From Cercozoa sp. M6MM (Eukaryota; Endomyxa: Ascetosporea), in the NCBI GenBank assembly GCA_040357565.1, contig JBDODJ010000066.1: DNA of 60,799 bases, one strand, 5' to 3'. Every line of letters starts with the position of its first letter. Position 1 is the stretch's first letter. Below the pieces are notes generated by a model. It was not told the DNA's origin, did no database searches, and worked only from the letters and a program-made list of their open reading frames with translations. The translations under genes and the position numbers were made by a program. Below, in pieces: positions 41,101-55,015 of this stretch.

Positions 41101-43412
41101 ACTCTGTCGCAAACGACGAGATCAACCTGAAGACGCATACGAAAAGCAGCTTGTCTATTATTTATTTGCCAAAGAATGACATCATACATGCCGAGTGTCG
41201 TCGACAGTCCGCGCGGAGTCCGACCAGGATAGAAGCTGTTTCTCTGAGCAACCATATTTGCAATTTGAATTTTTTAAATGAATGCGCGTATTGTGCAACA
41301 GCACAAGGGAAGTACCAAACTGCCGATGAGGTTGCAGAACGTCACACCCACCTTGTCCACGAGATGCTGCAAAAATGAGTGCTTGTGGCGCACCCCATCA
41401 CTCAGTGTACGCTCGGATGCACACAACGTACGTCGGGAACAGCAAAAGAACTGTCGCAGATCGCATCGAAAGCGCTGTCTTCTTCGCTCGTCTTGTCTAC
41501 TCAGGGATGATGGTGGGACATCGTATCAAAGGCATACAGTGTGCGCAGATCGATCGATGCAGTACCGAGCAAATCGAGAGGGTAGACGCTAGTGTTTTCA
41601 AGCTGTGCCAGAGAGCGGTCTTTTCGGTCCATCGCACGCGCTTGTTTCGCTGCAAACTTTCGATGTGCAAGCTAGTAAGTACAAGGAGACAAGGGACATG
41701 GACTACCTGCAGTGTGCACAGCGAGCGACGGGACCACGGTGTTATTGTAGCCCAGTGTCCACGCGAAGAAGGCACCCACAGTTTCGCCCAGGTGACTCGA
41801 CGAAAGCCAGTTGCCCTTGCCTGACGATTAAAGAGTCGGAATCACAAGGAAGGGAAGGAACAAATCAAACAACTGAGGCAGTGTTGAAACCAACCTGGTG
41901 CCGCAGGTGTCGTGTCGAGTGACTTTGCTACCGTCGTGACCGCTATCGTCGTCCAGTCTGCATGTGCCGAAGCACTACACACACGCTCATTATGAATGCA
42001 GTACATAGACAGAGATAGAGCAAGAGGGTACGGAGCACTGCATTCGTTGCTCAACTGAAATTTTGCGGCGCGGATCATCAACTGCATCACTCTGTGCACA
42101 CCCCAACTTATGACCAGCAACCATGCACGTCAAAGCAGCAGCAAGGTGTACTCAACGAGAAGGGACACATCGATGCGACTCCACACAGAGAGACGCAACA
42201 GAACGGGCGTCCACTGCGCCGAGCCAAAGTAGCCACCCTCTGCATGAACAAACTCGACATAGACACTCCACGCGTTCAATCGTGATTGCTGACAGACCGT
42301 AGCGGACAGTTCGACCGTGTGCGAGCAAACAAAACAGCTGTGGACGGAATTTGGCATCGGCTGTGTTGTGCTCTATGGGCGGCAATGCCAGCACGTCTTC
42401 CTCGTCGGCTTGACTGCAGCGGCAACAAGATCGTGGTTTTGTTGAAAGAGGCTAGGAGACATGAAGGCACCCATTGTCGGCGAAAAGTGTGTCGTACAAC
42501 TCCTTGATACTCTCGTCTGTGAAAAAGGTGCGAGCGATGGTTGCAATCTACCAGACAGGCTCTATTGGACGAGAAACAAATATGATAAAAGCCAAGCACC
42601 TTAGTGAGCGCCTTGAGGGCCGGATCCGACGATACTCCATTCGGACGTGCCTGCAGAAACGAGTTGAAGCAGATTTACTTGCAAGCAGAAACTAAACACA
42701 GAGAATTAATGAGTGTCAATGTACTTGGCCGCCTCGACGACGAGCATTGATGAAAAACGTGATTGCGTCCAGCATCTACAGCACATCAATAGTTGAATTT
42801 CACAGCGAGTAACTGACACAGCAGCGGACGACCTACCGGACGCCAATCGAATTCGACGTCGATCTTCGCCTTGTTGCGCCAGTTTGGTGTCAGCACCGTC
42901 GAGAACAATCTGCGTCAATATTGTATCGCAACATAAAACAAAGACGCTCCACGACGCGCATCAAAATTTACGAAGCAAGTTGCGGCAGAACGGATCGCAG
43001 GTTTCTCGACCTGCCATAGTATGCACCTTCAAGGAAGTAAAAAGGAGCCAGACTGGTTTTATTGTACCCAAGATGGAGTGTGACTGCTTTTTCATAGACG
43101 CTTTTTGCGACAGCCCGGCGGAATTGTGCGCTCATCGCGAAGGGTTGAACGGACTGCGCAATCCACATGGCTTGCGGGTCATCCATCAAAACGGACACAC
43201 ACAGACACAGCATACCGAGTTGAAAACAAGCACGGTGTCGTCAAACGCGACCCGGTTGTCCTTGTCCCACGCACTGCAGTTCCAGTCCGGTGAAGTGCGG
43301 CCAAGAATGTCAGTCAGGGAAGGTACCTTTCAAAGGACTCGAGGAACTCATCGAGCTTTTTAGAGTTGCGATCTTGCAGTTCTGACCGAAGCTCGACCGG
43401 TAGGTTGCGCAT
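34216..43412 (-). CDS. PSME4: Proteasome activator PA200/Blm10
   Basis: PA200/Blm10 is a single-chain HEAT-repeat dome that caps the 20S proteasome without ATP and opens its gate, with roles in nuclear and acetyl-histone turnover. It has many short exons over 9.2 kb. The start is MRNLPVELRSELQDR at 43412. An N-terminal exon reads KAKIDVEFDWRP joined to MLDAITFFINARRGGQ (human: DLELPWRPLYDMVERI). Near the end, RHSGFIGLIALVLSRPSDLP continues TWLPAVATHLADLSFDD and VSNFKLQHRDRWEEQYRDCF (human: [20 protein letters not shown], then TWMPQLL and SNFRRTHHDNWQEH). The final residues are SHYA, close to the YYA tail of PA200 that docks into the 20S alpha ring. I did not resolve every internal exon. Confidence 0.9.
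34842..35012. repeat. (CA)n and (GA)n tracts around a 100-N gap
   Basis: CA repeats stop at one hundred N (34890-34989) and GA repeats start after it, so the gap hides a change of repeat type. Intronic in PSME4. Confidence 0.95.
35770..35872. repeat. (CA)n microsatellite with 10-N gap
   Basis: CA tract with ten N at 35817-35826 in a PSME4 intron. Shorter CA tracts occur in other introns of this gene at 35591-35617, 36143-36181, 37469-37516 and 38108-38166. Confidence 0.95.
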
Positions 43413-43724
43413 ATTTGGAGTTGGCAGTGTCGGGTCCCCAGGAGAGCAGTTGGGAACCTTAGAAAAGAATGCTCCGTGTTCTCGCTTTTTTGTGTGTTTT
43501 TCCCACGTCCAGTTGCGACTAGGCTGCTTCGGATGGCAAAATATTTGCTTTCTATGCGATCGCCAGTGTTCGATGCCGCTTTAAGCCTTATCTTGCAGTA
43601 CAGTACTTTCTTTACTTTTTCGTTTTTTCATTGCCAACGAATTCCAGCACTCCTCAGCAAGTACAGACTGTGCAAAGTAGACTGTACAGTGCAGGTATTA
43701 AGTACGGAGTACAGAGTGCGCTGT

Positions 43725-43785
43725 AGAGCACAGAGCACAGAGCACAGAGCACAGAGCACAGAGCACAGAGCACAGAGCACAGAGA
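43725..43785. repeat. 7-bp minisatellite AGAGCAC
   Basis: About eight and a half copies of AGAGCAC in direct tandem, upstream of the PSME4 start on the opposite sense. To its right are four spaced copies of a loose motif TCAGTGCACATTG (near 43799, 43824, 43879 and 43902). Confidence 0.85.
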
Positions 43786-43929
43786 CCCTACGATGGCTCT
43801 CAGTGCACATTGCGGGAACCTCATCAGTGCACATTGGGACCATCTCTTTCAGTGCCTGTTCGATCTATTAAAAGTGCTGTCAGTTCACATCGAATGTGTC
43901 AGCTCACATTGGGGGTGTTTGGTTGTTAC

Positions 43930-44150
43930 ACCCGACGCCATATCGTTGTTGTTTAATATGATACTTGGTAAATTGAGGGTACTTTGCCAGTGATACAAAA
44001 AAAAACTAAGGAACGCAAGAAAGTCGAAGGGCCTCTGGTCGAGAGAGCCCTTCTTTGAGTTCAGCTGCAAAGGCTTGCTCAAGACTTCCACACCTCTCTT
44101 GAGGTTTTTTTTTGTAAGTCTTAAAATAGCTTCCGCGCGGATACAGTAAA
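43930..44150 (-). repeat. Dispersed repeat, copy B, unknown family
   Basis: The reverse complement matches copy A at 1703-2165 with high identity over about 130 bp and again over a 20-30 bp tail. It keeps the GAAGGGC ... GCCCTTC hairpin core in slightly decayed form and lacks about 240 bp that copy A has. It lies between PSME4 and the lipase-like gene, outside coding sequence. Confidence 0.7.
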
Positions 44151-44239
44151 TCGAATCGTTTAGTCATGACTCTTCAATAACCGAAATAAAGCCTCTGCTG
44201 TATCGATCAATCGAATCACCAAAGAGGTCGCCACGCGCG

Positions 44240-44389
44240 CTACTTGAGGCGCTCGGAAAGCCAGTTGCGGAGAGTTTGAAGAGCTTGGCGGCGATATGCA
44301 GCTGTCTCAAACAGCACCTCGTGAAAGGCGCCGTCGATTACGCGAACACACTTGTCCTGCGTGAGTACGGTTTGAAGACGTTTTTAAAT

Positions 44390-44438
<49 letters not shown>

Positions 44439-44448
44439 NNNNNNNNNN

Positions 44449-44502
<54 letters not shown>

Positions 44503-45935
44503 GTGTGTGGTGTGTGGTGTGTGTGGTATGTGTCGCAGTAGTTTACCTCGCTGGAAACAGAGTCTACAAAGCGTTCCGTCGTACTGCACCAGAGGAGGAA
44601 TAAACACGTTTGGTTCTGAGGTTCCTAAAGCGTATGGAGCAGCGTACGGGGTATCCACGATCCGATCGTCGCCGGCAGCAACGACCAAAAGCGGCCATTT
44701 GAACGCGTGCTGTAAGAACACAAGCGCAGAAACACATCAGACAGGCAGCAGCTGATGCAACCAGACAAGGGAGAAGTTGCATCGCACCGCATGTTGTTGG
44801 ATCAGAGGCAACGTCTCCATCACAGTGCAGGCCCAGTGCAGCGTCGGTCCTGCCACGCCACGACCATCAGTACAGGACACAACAGTTATCGAAAGCAACT
44901 CACCGCCTTGGATGACAAGCGGATCTTCAGCATCCTGCAGCAAAACAATTGTACCACCAGACCATAAAAAGAAACAAATCAATGAATAAAAAGAAAGACA
45001 CTGATCAATGAGTTTAAAAAAAAACGGATTCATGAAAGTGCACCCTTTGGACGACGCAGGGATCGTGCGAAACATACTTCAATGGCAGCCTCTGTGATTG
45101 CGTCATGTATTATGCCACAGCGACAAATCGATGACGCGGAAAGAAAAAATGACACCTCCATGCGGAATTTGGGCATGACTGAGGCAATCCATTTCTGTCA
45201 CATCGACACCGATAGGACATATCCAACGAAACTTAAATAACAAGAAAGTACCGCAAATTTCTGGACGATGGGCGGTGCCAGTCCTTCATTAATTCCCTAA
45301 GCCAACACAACAAAACTAAATAACGTACAATTTACAATTAGCCCCAGCCAAGGTACCAAAAAAGGGCTCGAAAGGACGACGCCTTTCACCTAAGCTTACA
45401 CAGACACGTCGTGAAATGACGTGACACCAAAAGGATGTGCTAAGTTAGCACCTGCGAAAGTGCGCGCGTCGCACGCTCATTTCGTTTCTGCAAGCGCGGG
45501 TCGTTTGTGCTCGGTCTGCAGGACACAATAGGCACCAATTAAACACGATACCAAGCAAAATCAACAGTACGCTAAGGGAGCCCCGGGAGCATGTCGTAAC
45601 AGCGCGTGAGTGACAATTGCACCACTGCAGAGAACATAGTACAAAAAGTGTGCGCCAGGAGAACTCCTTTAAGGTAAATAAACCCCATGGAGTGACCGAA
45701 GAGAAACAGAGGAGGCAGCTGCACGAATGATGCACACACATTATTTCAATAAGGCAAGGAGACATACATCATTATGGTCGGAACGAGAGTGATCCAGCGA
45801 GTCGAAAACATCAATATGCTCCGTGTCGTACGCGTCCTCATGCTCGTGGGCGTCTCCATCTTCATGCTCCTGATTGTCTAAACACATATAATTATAATTG
45901 TTTGTGCGTGCGTGCGTGCGTGCGTGCGTGCGAGC

Positions 45936-45966
<31 letters not shown>

Positions 45967-46806
45967 TACTGTTGACTTGTTTAGCCTGCTCGGCGCGCAC
46001 CAGAGCGATGAAATCCGCCAGGTCATCCGCGTAGTCGGAGAACTGCGATACAAAGGCCCGGCAGCCCTGGCTTTGACCATGTCCCTGCGCCAGACACAAA
46101 CCACCGATTGGAGGCGTCGTGGTTACAGGAATGAACAAGCACAGGTACCTGCAGGTCAAATGCATAAACGTCGACATTCAAGCGATTTAACATACGCGCC
46201 AAAACCTCGTATCTCTGTTTATGTGCACCGATAAGTGTTCAGCACATGCGTTAGGTATAAATGGAAGGTACCAGTGCATGCTCACTGAATCCGTGGCACA
46301 GCACGAGAGTTGCTCGAGGCTTCTGAGCAGTGGTGCGCCAGGATCGACGCCACAGCCACAACCCGTCACGCGAAGCTGTTGAAGAAGTAAATAAATCACA
46401 GTTACAGTACTTTATCGTTGTGAGGGTAAAATACGGAAGAAGGCTGGGAGCACGTTGTAGTTTCGAGGGGCACGAGGATAGTCTGACCTGTCTTCCGCAG
46501 TAAAGGTAAAATCACGCAATACTCTGATTCTGTAGCAAGCGATACTGGAGGACTGAATGGTGTCGTTTAAACCAGCCCTGTCTGTAAAGCACATTCGACA
46601 TCAATCACTCTGCCCAATCTCGCTGAAACTGAGCTTACCTGCGCAGACGGTAGAGGATAGCCAGTGCAAGCAATGCGCTAGAGATACGCTTTTGTAGAAA
46701 TTGGGTTCGAGAGAAGGGTGTGTTACAGGAGCACGCGGCGGTCACGGAGAAATCGCGGGTTGAGCCAATTCAAGCATCGGCGGAGAAACGCAGGCAGTGG
46801 GGGCAT
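44240..46806 (-). CDS. Monoacylglycerol lipase-like alpha/beta hydrolase
   Basis: A serine hydrolase of the MGLL/lysophospholipase type, which cleaves monoacylglycerol or lysophospholipid. The N-terminus MPPLPAFLRRCLNWLN leads into a hydrophobic anchor LALLALAILYRL, so it is probably membrane bound. The hydrolase fold starts RDGLWLWRRSWRTTAQKPRA, then LVLCHGFSEHAL. The nucleophile elbow is LFLFGHSMGGAIVTHALL (GHSMG). The acid residue lies in LVVAAGDDRIVDTP and the histidine in VRVIDGAFHEVLFE. The protein ends RNWLSERLK. An unusual Asp/Glu/His-rich insert (HEHEDAYDTEHIDVFDSLDH) sits between the HG loop and the nucleophile. Early exon borders (46400-46700) were picked by phase and are the least certain. 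Two introns carry GT tracts on the plus strand. Confidence 0.85.
44392..44522. repeat. (GT)n microsatellite with 10-N gap
   Basis: GT tract with ten N at 44439-44448, followed by GTGTGTG-GTGTGTG units. Intronic in the lipase-like gene. It reads AC on the coding strand, against the general trend. Confidence 0.95.
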
Positions 46807-47157
46807 CGCGACACACCGAGCGTTGCCGGTGAACAATCGTACCAAGCGCAATCGGGGCCAAAAAACAGTGAAAACACAAGCACTGTCGACAACGTCGCTA
46901 GCAGTGTCAACAGCGCGGGTGTTTGGCACAAGTTCGATCTACTGTACTGAGTAAGATTTGTGGTTTTTGTTTGGGACAGTGCCACACAGACATGACATCA
47001 TTTTCGCAAACTGAGACTCACTAGAACAGTTTGGCGCTGTGCGCTGTGTACAAAATAAGGCCCAGCAAATACAAGTATAATCAATGAGAGCGTTTCTCGT
47101 TAGCAGTGAAAATACTCAAAAGTGAACTCACCTTCCTCTGGCTGAACGCACTGTACG
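46807..47157. promoter_or_regulatory. Divergent promoter region, lipase-like / DNAJB13-like
   Basis: These 351 bp separate two divergent start codons. No TATA box or X-box-like motif was identified with confidence by eye. Confidence 0.45.
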
Positions 47158-48255
47158 ATGTCATCGCAACGTGTGTCCTACTATGACGTGCTCGGAATCT
47201 CCCCGAGCGCGGACTTGAGAGAGGTTCAGCAAGCTTTCAGACGGCAAGCGTTGCGCGAGAAGGGCAATGCACTCAGAGCAAAAGACGGAGTCTCCAAGTC
47301 AAACTGTCGCGAGAATTTTCTTCGCATCTGCGAGGCATATCAAGTGCTCTGTGATGGTGATCTAATCCCATGTCAAACACATTGATGTTGGGGGGGGGGG
47401 GGGGGGGACTGATTGTGGCCTTTCAGAAATGCTTCGGGCGACATACGATCAAGTTGGCGAAGCACATCTGAAACGTGGTTTCTTAGCCAATGAAGACGTT
47501 TTTGGCGAAGAGTGGGTGTTCGACCCGCAGGCTGCAGACGATATTTTTAACGACTTCTTTGGCACAGAAAGTGGAGCAGTAGCTTTGATGAAAGAAGACG
47601 ATCGAGTCGCTGCCTTGTCGCGTTCGGGCAAGCCGCCAGAAAAAGCGCCAACACTGCAGGTGGAATTATCGTGTACCCTTGAGCAGCTGTTTGCTGGTCA
47701 TCGCGTCAAAGCAACCTTTGAACGAGCGCAATTCCTCCCTGGAGACAGCTCTCAAACGTTTGCCCGACCAAGCGAGACCTGGCTGCGCCTGTGCCCTTTG
47801 TGGCGAAGCGGGCATACCATTATGGTGGCAAGACAAGGCAACGACGTCCCAGGATGTTTGAGAGGGGATCTCGAGCTAGTGCTGAAGGTGCAACCACACG
47901 ATACGTATGAACTTCGCGAGAACGGTGATCTCACCATGAGTCGAGTGCTACCACTAAAATCTGCCCTAGTGGGGGGTGCAGTTTCTGTACGCACGCTTGA
48001 TGACCGAAAAATTCGTGTCCACACCGAAGGGGTAGTTTCGCAAGGAGACGAACTTCGCATCAAAGGAGAAGGTGAATTTTTTTGGTGCAATGGTATCGGG
48101 TAAGGATGTTTGAATGCGCGGTTTTGATTACAGGCTTTCCGTCGAACAACGGCCAGTCGCGAGGTGACATTGTTATTCTGTTTAAACGCATCAGATTTCC
48201 CAAAACCGTCGACCAAAACACCAAGGAGCACCTCGCACATCTTTTCCGTTCGTGA
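47158..48255 (+). CDS. DNAJB13/RSP16-like DnaJ protein without HPD
   Basis: Three exons (47158-47356, 47427-48071, 48134-48255) give 321 residues. The J-like domain runs SYYDVLGISPSADLREVQQA then FRRQALREKGNALRAKDG. The HPD tripeptide that stimulates Hsp70 ATPase is absent; the position reads REKG. After it comes FLANEDVFGEEWVFDPQAAD, then IFNDFFG, the DNAJB13-type linker in place of a Gly/Phe region. The two C-terminal substrate-binding domains follow (LQVELSCTLEQLFAGHRVKA, then VRTLDDRKIRVHTEG and RGDIVILFKRIRFPKTV) without a zinc finger. In animals and Chlamydomonas this family (DNAJB13/RSP16) sits in the axonemal radial spoke and also has a degenerate HPD. A ciliary role is therefore likely. 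A poly-G run lies in intron 1. Confidence 0.82.
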
Positions 48256-48478
48256 TTGACTGCAAGCTCGCCTGTCTAACTTGGTATGGTTAATCTGACC
48301 CCGTCCGGGCCGTCTAAGAACAATCAACGGGCTCACAGGGACATAGTTGGTTTCTTAGTAGACTGAATAACCACTAGTGCTACCGACGTACGTCGCAGCA
48401 GCTTCCAGCGCGAATCCCGAATTGAAAGCGCGACAAGCGATCATATTCAGTCGAGTCGATGCGACAGTTTACAAGACG

Positions 48479-49015
48479 CCGGCGTCGCGAAGCGCGACAA
48501 GCTGCCGGATACCATCACACCAGAGTCGCTTCGTGCGCTCGTTGCGTGCGAGCAACTCAAGGTTGCGATCGCCGCTCGTGGTGATAGTCAAGGCCTTCAA
48601 TGATACAGTGCACATACACATGCCCACACCAACAAACGGACGCACTGGTGAGTGACCGAGACAAGAAATAGTACGAAAATCTGGTCGGAAACCTTCGGGC
48701 CCACACAGCCATCCTGAACACCGGTGATCAGGTCGATATCGATGCTGTTGCGAATGTGTGCTTCATCTCGCTTCTCACCCTGCGTGCAAATACCCCATAC
48801 ATTGTTAGGTATAAGGACAACGCAAAGCTATCCTGTGTCACCCAACAGATGCGATCCAGCGTGTCGCTGATCCACACGAAGCGAGTTTTGCCCTTGCCGT
48901 GCTTGTACTTCTTGAACTTGGTGCCCGCAATCAGGTCATCTTTCATCGAGAAGGTCTGCACGTCGACGTCGGCCAAGTCGGCCTGTTTGTCCGTGCCTAT
49001 TCGGGGAGGGTGTTG

Positions 49016-49059
<44 letters not shown>

Positions 49060-49741
49060 ACACCATGCAAAGGAAAAAGCAGGTACCAAACGAGGAGGAC
49101 ATGTTGATGGCCACGTTAAACTGGTGCTCCCACTCGTCCATTTCGGCCATGCCCGGCGCCTCGAACACAAAGTCCTTGGCCGGTGTGCGGACCTCGAACT
49201 GCGTCGACGTAAGTGCCTGAAACTTAACGCCCGACAAGTCGCGCAACGGCAAACACGCGAGCGGGTATTCGTCCTACTCGACATCGACAGTGACAGCAAC
49301 ACATGAGTCAGGCACTGCGACGGGTAGGAGGGTACCTTGGCAGTGCGCGACCAGTACAGGTAACCGTCGCACAAAACAAAGTAGCGCTGGCGCCACTTGC
49401 GCTTAAACATCTGCCGATACACAGAGAGTCACCACACATTATTGACACTGAGGAAGCAAGCAAAGCAGAACGCACCTCCTTGCCACGCTTGCGCATGCAG
49501 CCGGTGTACGCAGCTGTCGCGATGAGTTCCTGCAGCGGCGGGAAGCTGCGAGCTGACTCCTGCAAGCGGAACACACACACAAACACACATTGAGACTACT
49601 GCTAATCACGAAAGTGACACAGGCAACGCACCTCCTGCGTGAGTTCAAGGTCGTCGAGTCCGCCCATCGTCGATGGTGAGCGCGTCAGGTGGGCAGCTGC
49701 GCAAGGGTCATGCCGTGTCACACACACACACACACACACAT

Positions 49742-49794
<53 letters not shown>

Positions 49795-52181
49795 AAAGGA
49801 GGGCACAGCTGCGGTTGTTGATGGCGTCGCGTGACAGGGTCGGAACACTCGAGGTCGACGACAGCGAATCACGCGGCCCCTGCTCCTCGACATCCTCCTC
49901 CTCCTGACCGTAAACCTGTAGATACACACACACATATATATATATATATATATGTGAAAGAGAGGAGAGGAAACTTACGTCGTCTTCAAGCGACTCTTCT
50001 TCGTCCGACGGTGGAGGCAGCAGGTCCAGCAGGTCCTCATCTGCCACGTTGTCCCAGTCGATGTCGCTGCCCATCGGCGGCATCTCTTCCTCCTCCTGCA
50101 GGCATACACACACATACGCATGCATACAGGCACATATAGACTCGTATGTGTGCAGGGGTACCTCATAGTCGTTCTGCCCAAAAATGACCGACTCTTCTTC
50201 GGGAGAAGGAGTGACTGGGTCCTGTTCCTACGACACACAGACACACATACACACACAGACACACAGACACACAGGCACACACACGGAGTGACACATGTGT
50301 GCATGCACAACCATCGCAAGTACCTCCTGTTCGTGACGAGAGGGCGGTGCAGGACGAGTGCCGCGACGTGGCGGCGCACGTCGGCGCAGCGTGCCTGCAC
50401 TCAGACCAGAAGAGTGAAAGAGAGTCACAACCAACATGAGCGCATACACTGTGAAGTACCTCCACTGCGGGTCGGCGGCAAGCGGCGCGGCGACACACCT
50501 GTTCAAGTGCACCCACGCATAGACACACACTCCCACACACACAAGGGCATACGCACAGGGAAACATACCAGTAGTGCCGGCCGGCGACGTACCCGACAGG
50601 GCCGACTGCGATGACGGCGACGGCGACGACGACGCCGCCAGCGGACTGCTGCCTGCTCGAGGGGGGGCACAGACCGATCGCTCAACAATCACCCATTTTA
50701 TCCCTTACTTCCGAAGGTACCAAAGGACGGTGAGGGCGACGCACTCTGCGAGGAGTCGTCGTCATCGAACGCGTGCTGCTGCGTGTCCTCTTCCTCTTGC
50801 TCCGTGTTGGCAGAGCGACGACGCGGACCGCGACGAGTCTGCCGACAAACAAGAGATACCGTCTGCAAGATATCAACTCTCTATATCGGCCATACTGTAC
50901 CAGGGTGGAAGCACGTGTGGGAGGACGTCGACGCTGCACAACAACAACACACACACACATACACACACACATAAACGGACATCTCCTTCCCCTACACACA
51001 CGCAGGTAGAATACCAGCGTGGCGGTCCCTCGCGTCGGAGGCTACAAAAATAACACGTGAGCATATGCCCAAGCAAACATTGTGATTAATACGATTCGCA
51101 TACCAGCGTGCTTGAACGCGCCGGCGGCGTCGAACCGGCCAGCGTCTGAGACTACGTACACACAGACGTTAACACAACAGCTGGCATGAAATGTAGTCTC
51201 CACACAAACGAATGCTACCTTGGGTGACACCAGATTGGCACGACGACCCTCGGAACTCTCGGTGGGCGTGCTGGGTCGCACGTCACGCGACAGGCCGCGC
51301 ATCGGCCGCGTTAGTGTCTGCGGCGACATTCCCTACTCACAAAAAACAAGGATAGACCAGCACAGGCGAGGCGTGTTCGACGTGTACAGCTGTACCTGCG
51401 GTACACTGGAACCGGCCTCGTCGTCCAACGACGTCGTCGACGATGTCGATCCCGTTGGCGTCTACACTCGCATCGCGACATGACAAGACTTGGCAGAAAC
51501 AGCTGCGCGGAGATAGCGCGAAAACTGACCTGTAAGCCGGATCGCAGAGTGCGTTGCTTGCGCATCGGCCGACGGCGCGAAAAGCCCGCCACTGCTGGGA
51601 CCTGCCGAGACACCATGCACATCTTGTCTCACAGATACAGATAAAAGTTCAAAACCGAGCACACCTGAGTCGGCGTGCGTGCACCAACAAGAGCCGGCGA
51701 CGCGATGGTCTCGCGCTCCTTGCCGAGCATCTTTTCGGCCTGTGCACCCAGAATGCACACACAAGTCCAAGCATGGCGAGAGAGTGGCGAAAACACGGTA
51801 CCGTTTCCGGGTGCTTGGCCTTGAAGTCAGCCCAGTCTTCGCGCAGGTACTTGAGCAGAATGCGCAGCTTGAGCTTGTGGCCCTTCTTGTCAAACAGGTT
51901 GTGGAGCTTGCGATCCATGCCTGCACCCGACTCACATCCACACACGCGTTAGCCAAAACCACAGTTTGGACAGAAGTAGGCTGTGTACCGTCACTCTCGG
52001 CGAGCGCGACGAGGTCGTTGAAGCCGGTGCTCACAAGCAGTGGTTCGTACGGATCCATAAACTTGAGTGCAAGCCAAGCTGTGAGAGACACATCACCATT
52101 GAGCAAGCAACCTGCGGCAGAGAGGAAGGCAAACAAACCATGCACCGAGGCAGAAGTGCCGTCTTTCTTGAACAGTTCCAT
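48479..52181 (-). CDS. SAM and PH domain protein
   Basis: About 16 exons run from MELFKKDGTSASVH (52181) to a stop at 48479. Near the N-terminus a SAM-like domain reads WLALKFMDPYEPLLVSTGFN, then DLVALAES, followed by a helix LHNLFDKKGHKLKLRILLKY. A long low-complexity Ser/Pro/Glu linker follows (TLTRPMRGLSRDVRP, IDWDNVADEDLLDLLPPPSD). A first PH domain is seen in MFKRKWRQRYFVLCDGYLYW to VFEAPGMAEMDEWEHQFNVA. A second, PLC-like PH region starts VQTFSMKDDLIAGTKFKKYK and contains RFVWISDTLDRICWV, ending LARNERTKRLWCDGIRQLVA. This is a membrane phosphoinositide-binding adaptor by inference; no catalytic domain was seen. Introns hold several CA tracts. Confidence 0.75.
49720..49792. repeat. (CA)n microsatellite in intron
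   Basis: CA tract with one CATGGA interruption in an intron of the SAM/PH gene. Related tracts occur at 49017-49055, 50230-50285 and 50940-50973. Confidence 0.95.
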
Positions 52182-52623
52182 CACTTCTCGTGTTCTCTTC
52201 TTCTTTTTATAACAATGGCGCTATCGTAGACGTGTGCGCGTGTCAGTATCAATGCAATGCCTCAAAACAGGTCACTTGAGGTGACCAACTCCCGGCCGTG
52301 CTGCTCTCGCGTGTGCTTCCGACGCCCACAGTGCAATGGTGTGCTAGAACACCAGAGAGTACTGCAGAAATGCTTGTTTGACAGTAGTCGAGTCTCGGCA
52401 CGATCCATGCTCAAGAGGAATCTCCTTGGGTTCACCGGTCCAAAAATTGGGTCATCTGGACCAGAGCCCAAATACAGCGTCGAAGAATAGCTCTAACACA
52501 GTTATTTTGTGTGTCTCCCGGGTTTAATTACCCTCAACACACGCTGGACGAGTGCTCAGCAGCCAATCGGAGCAGTCAACTTTGGTGATCTGCGTTTCAC
52601 GACGGGTGCGAGCAAAATCTGTG
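52182..52623. promoter_or_regulatory. Divergent intergenic region, SAM/PH gene / sirtuin
   Basis: These 442 bp lie between divergent starts. A 77-codon frame at 52257-52490 was inspected and not called. The motif CTCCCGGGTTTAATTACCC sits near 52515, and CTCCCGGGTCTGCG recurs near 52695 inside sirtuin intron 1. Confidence 0.45.

Positions 52624-55015
<2,392 letters not shown>

Noticed and set aside
43725-43785. Possible CRISPR-like array
   Set aside because: The unit is 7 bp with no spacers, and the genome is eukaryotic; it is a minisatellite.
52257-52490. 77-codon plus-strand frame upstream of the sirtuin
   Set aside because: It has no recognisable content and no ATG-linked splice path into the sirtuin; the sirtuin has a better start at 52624.
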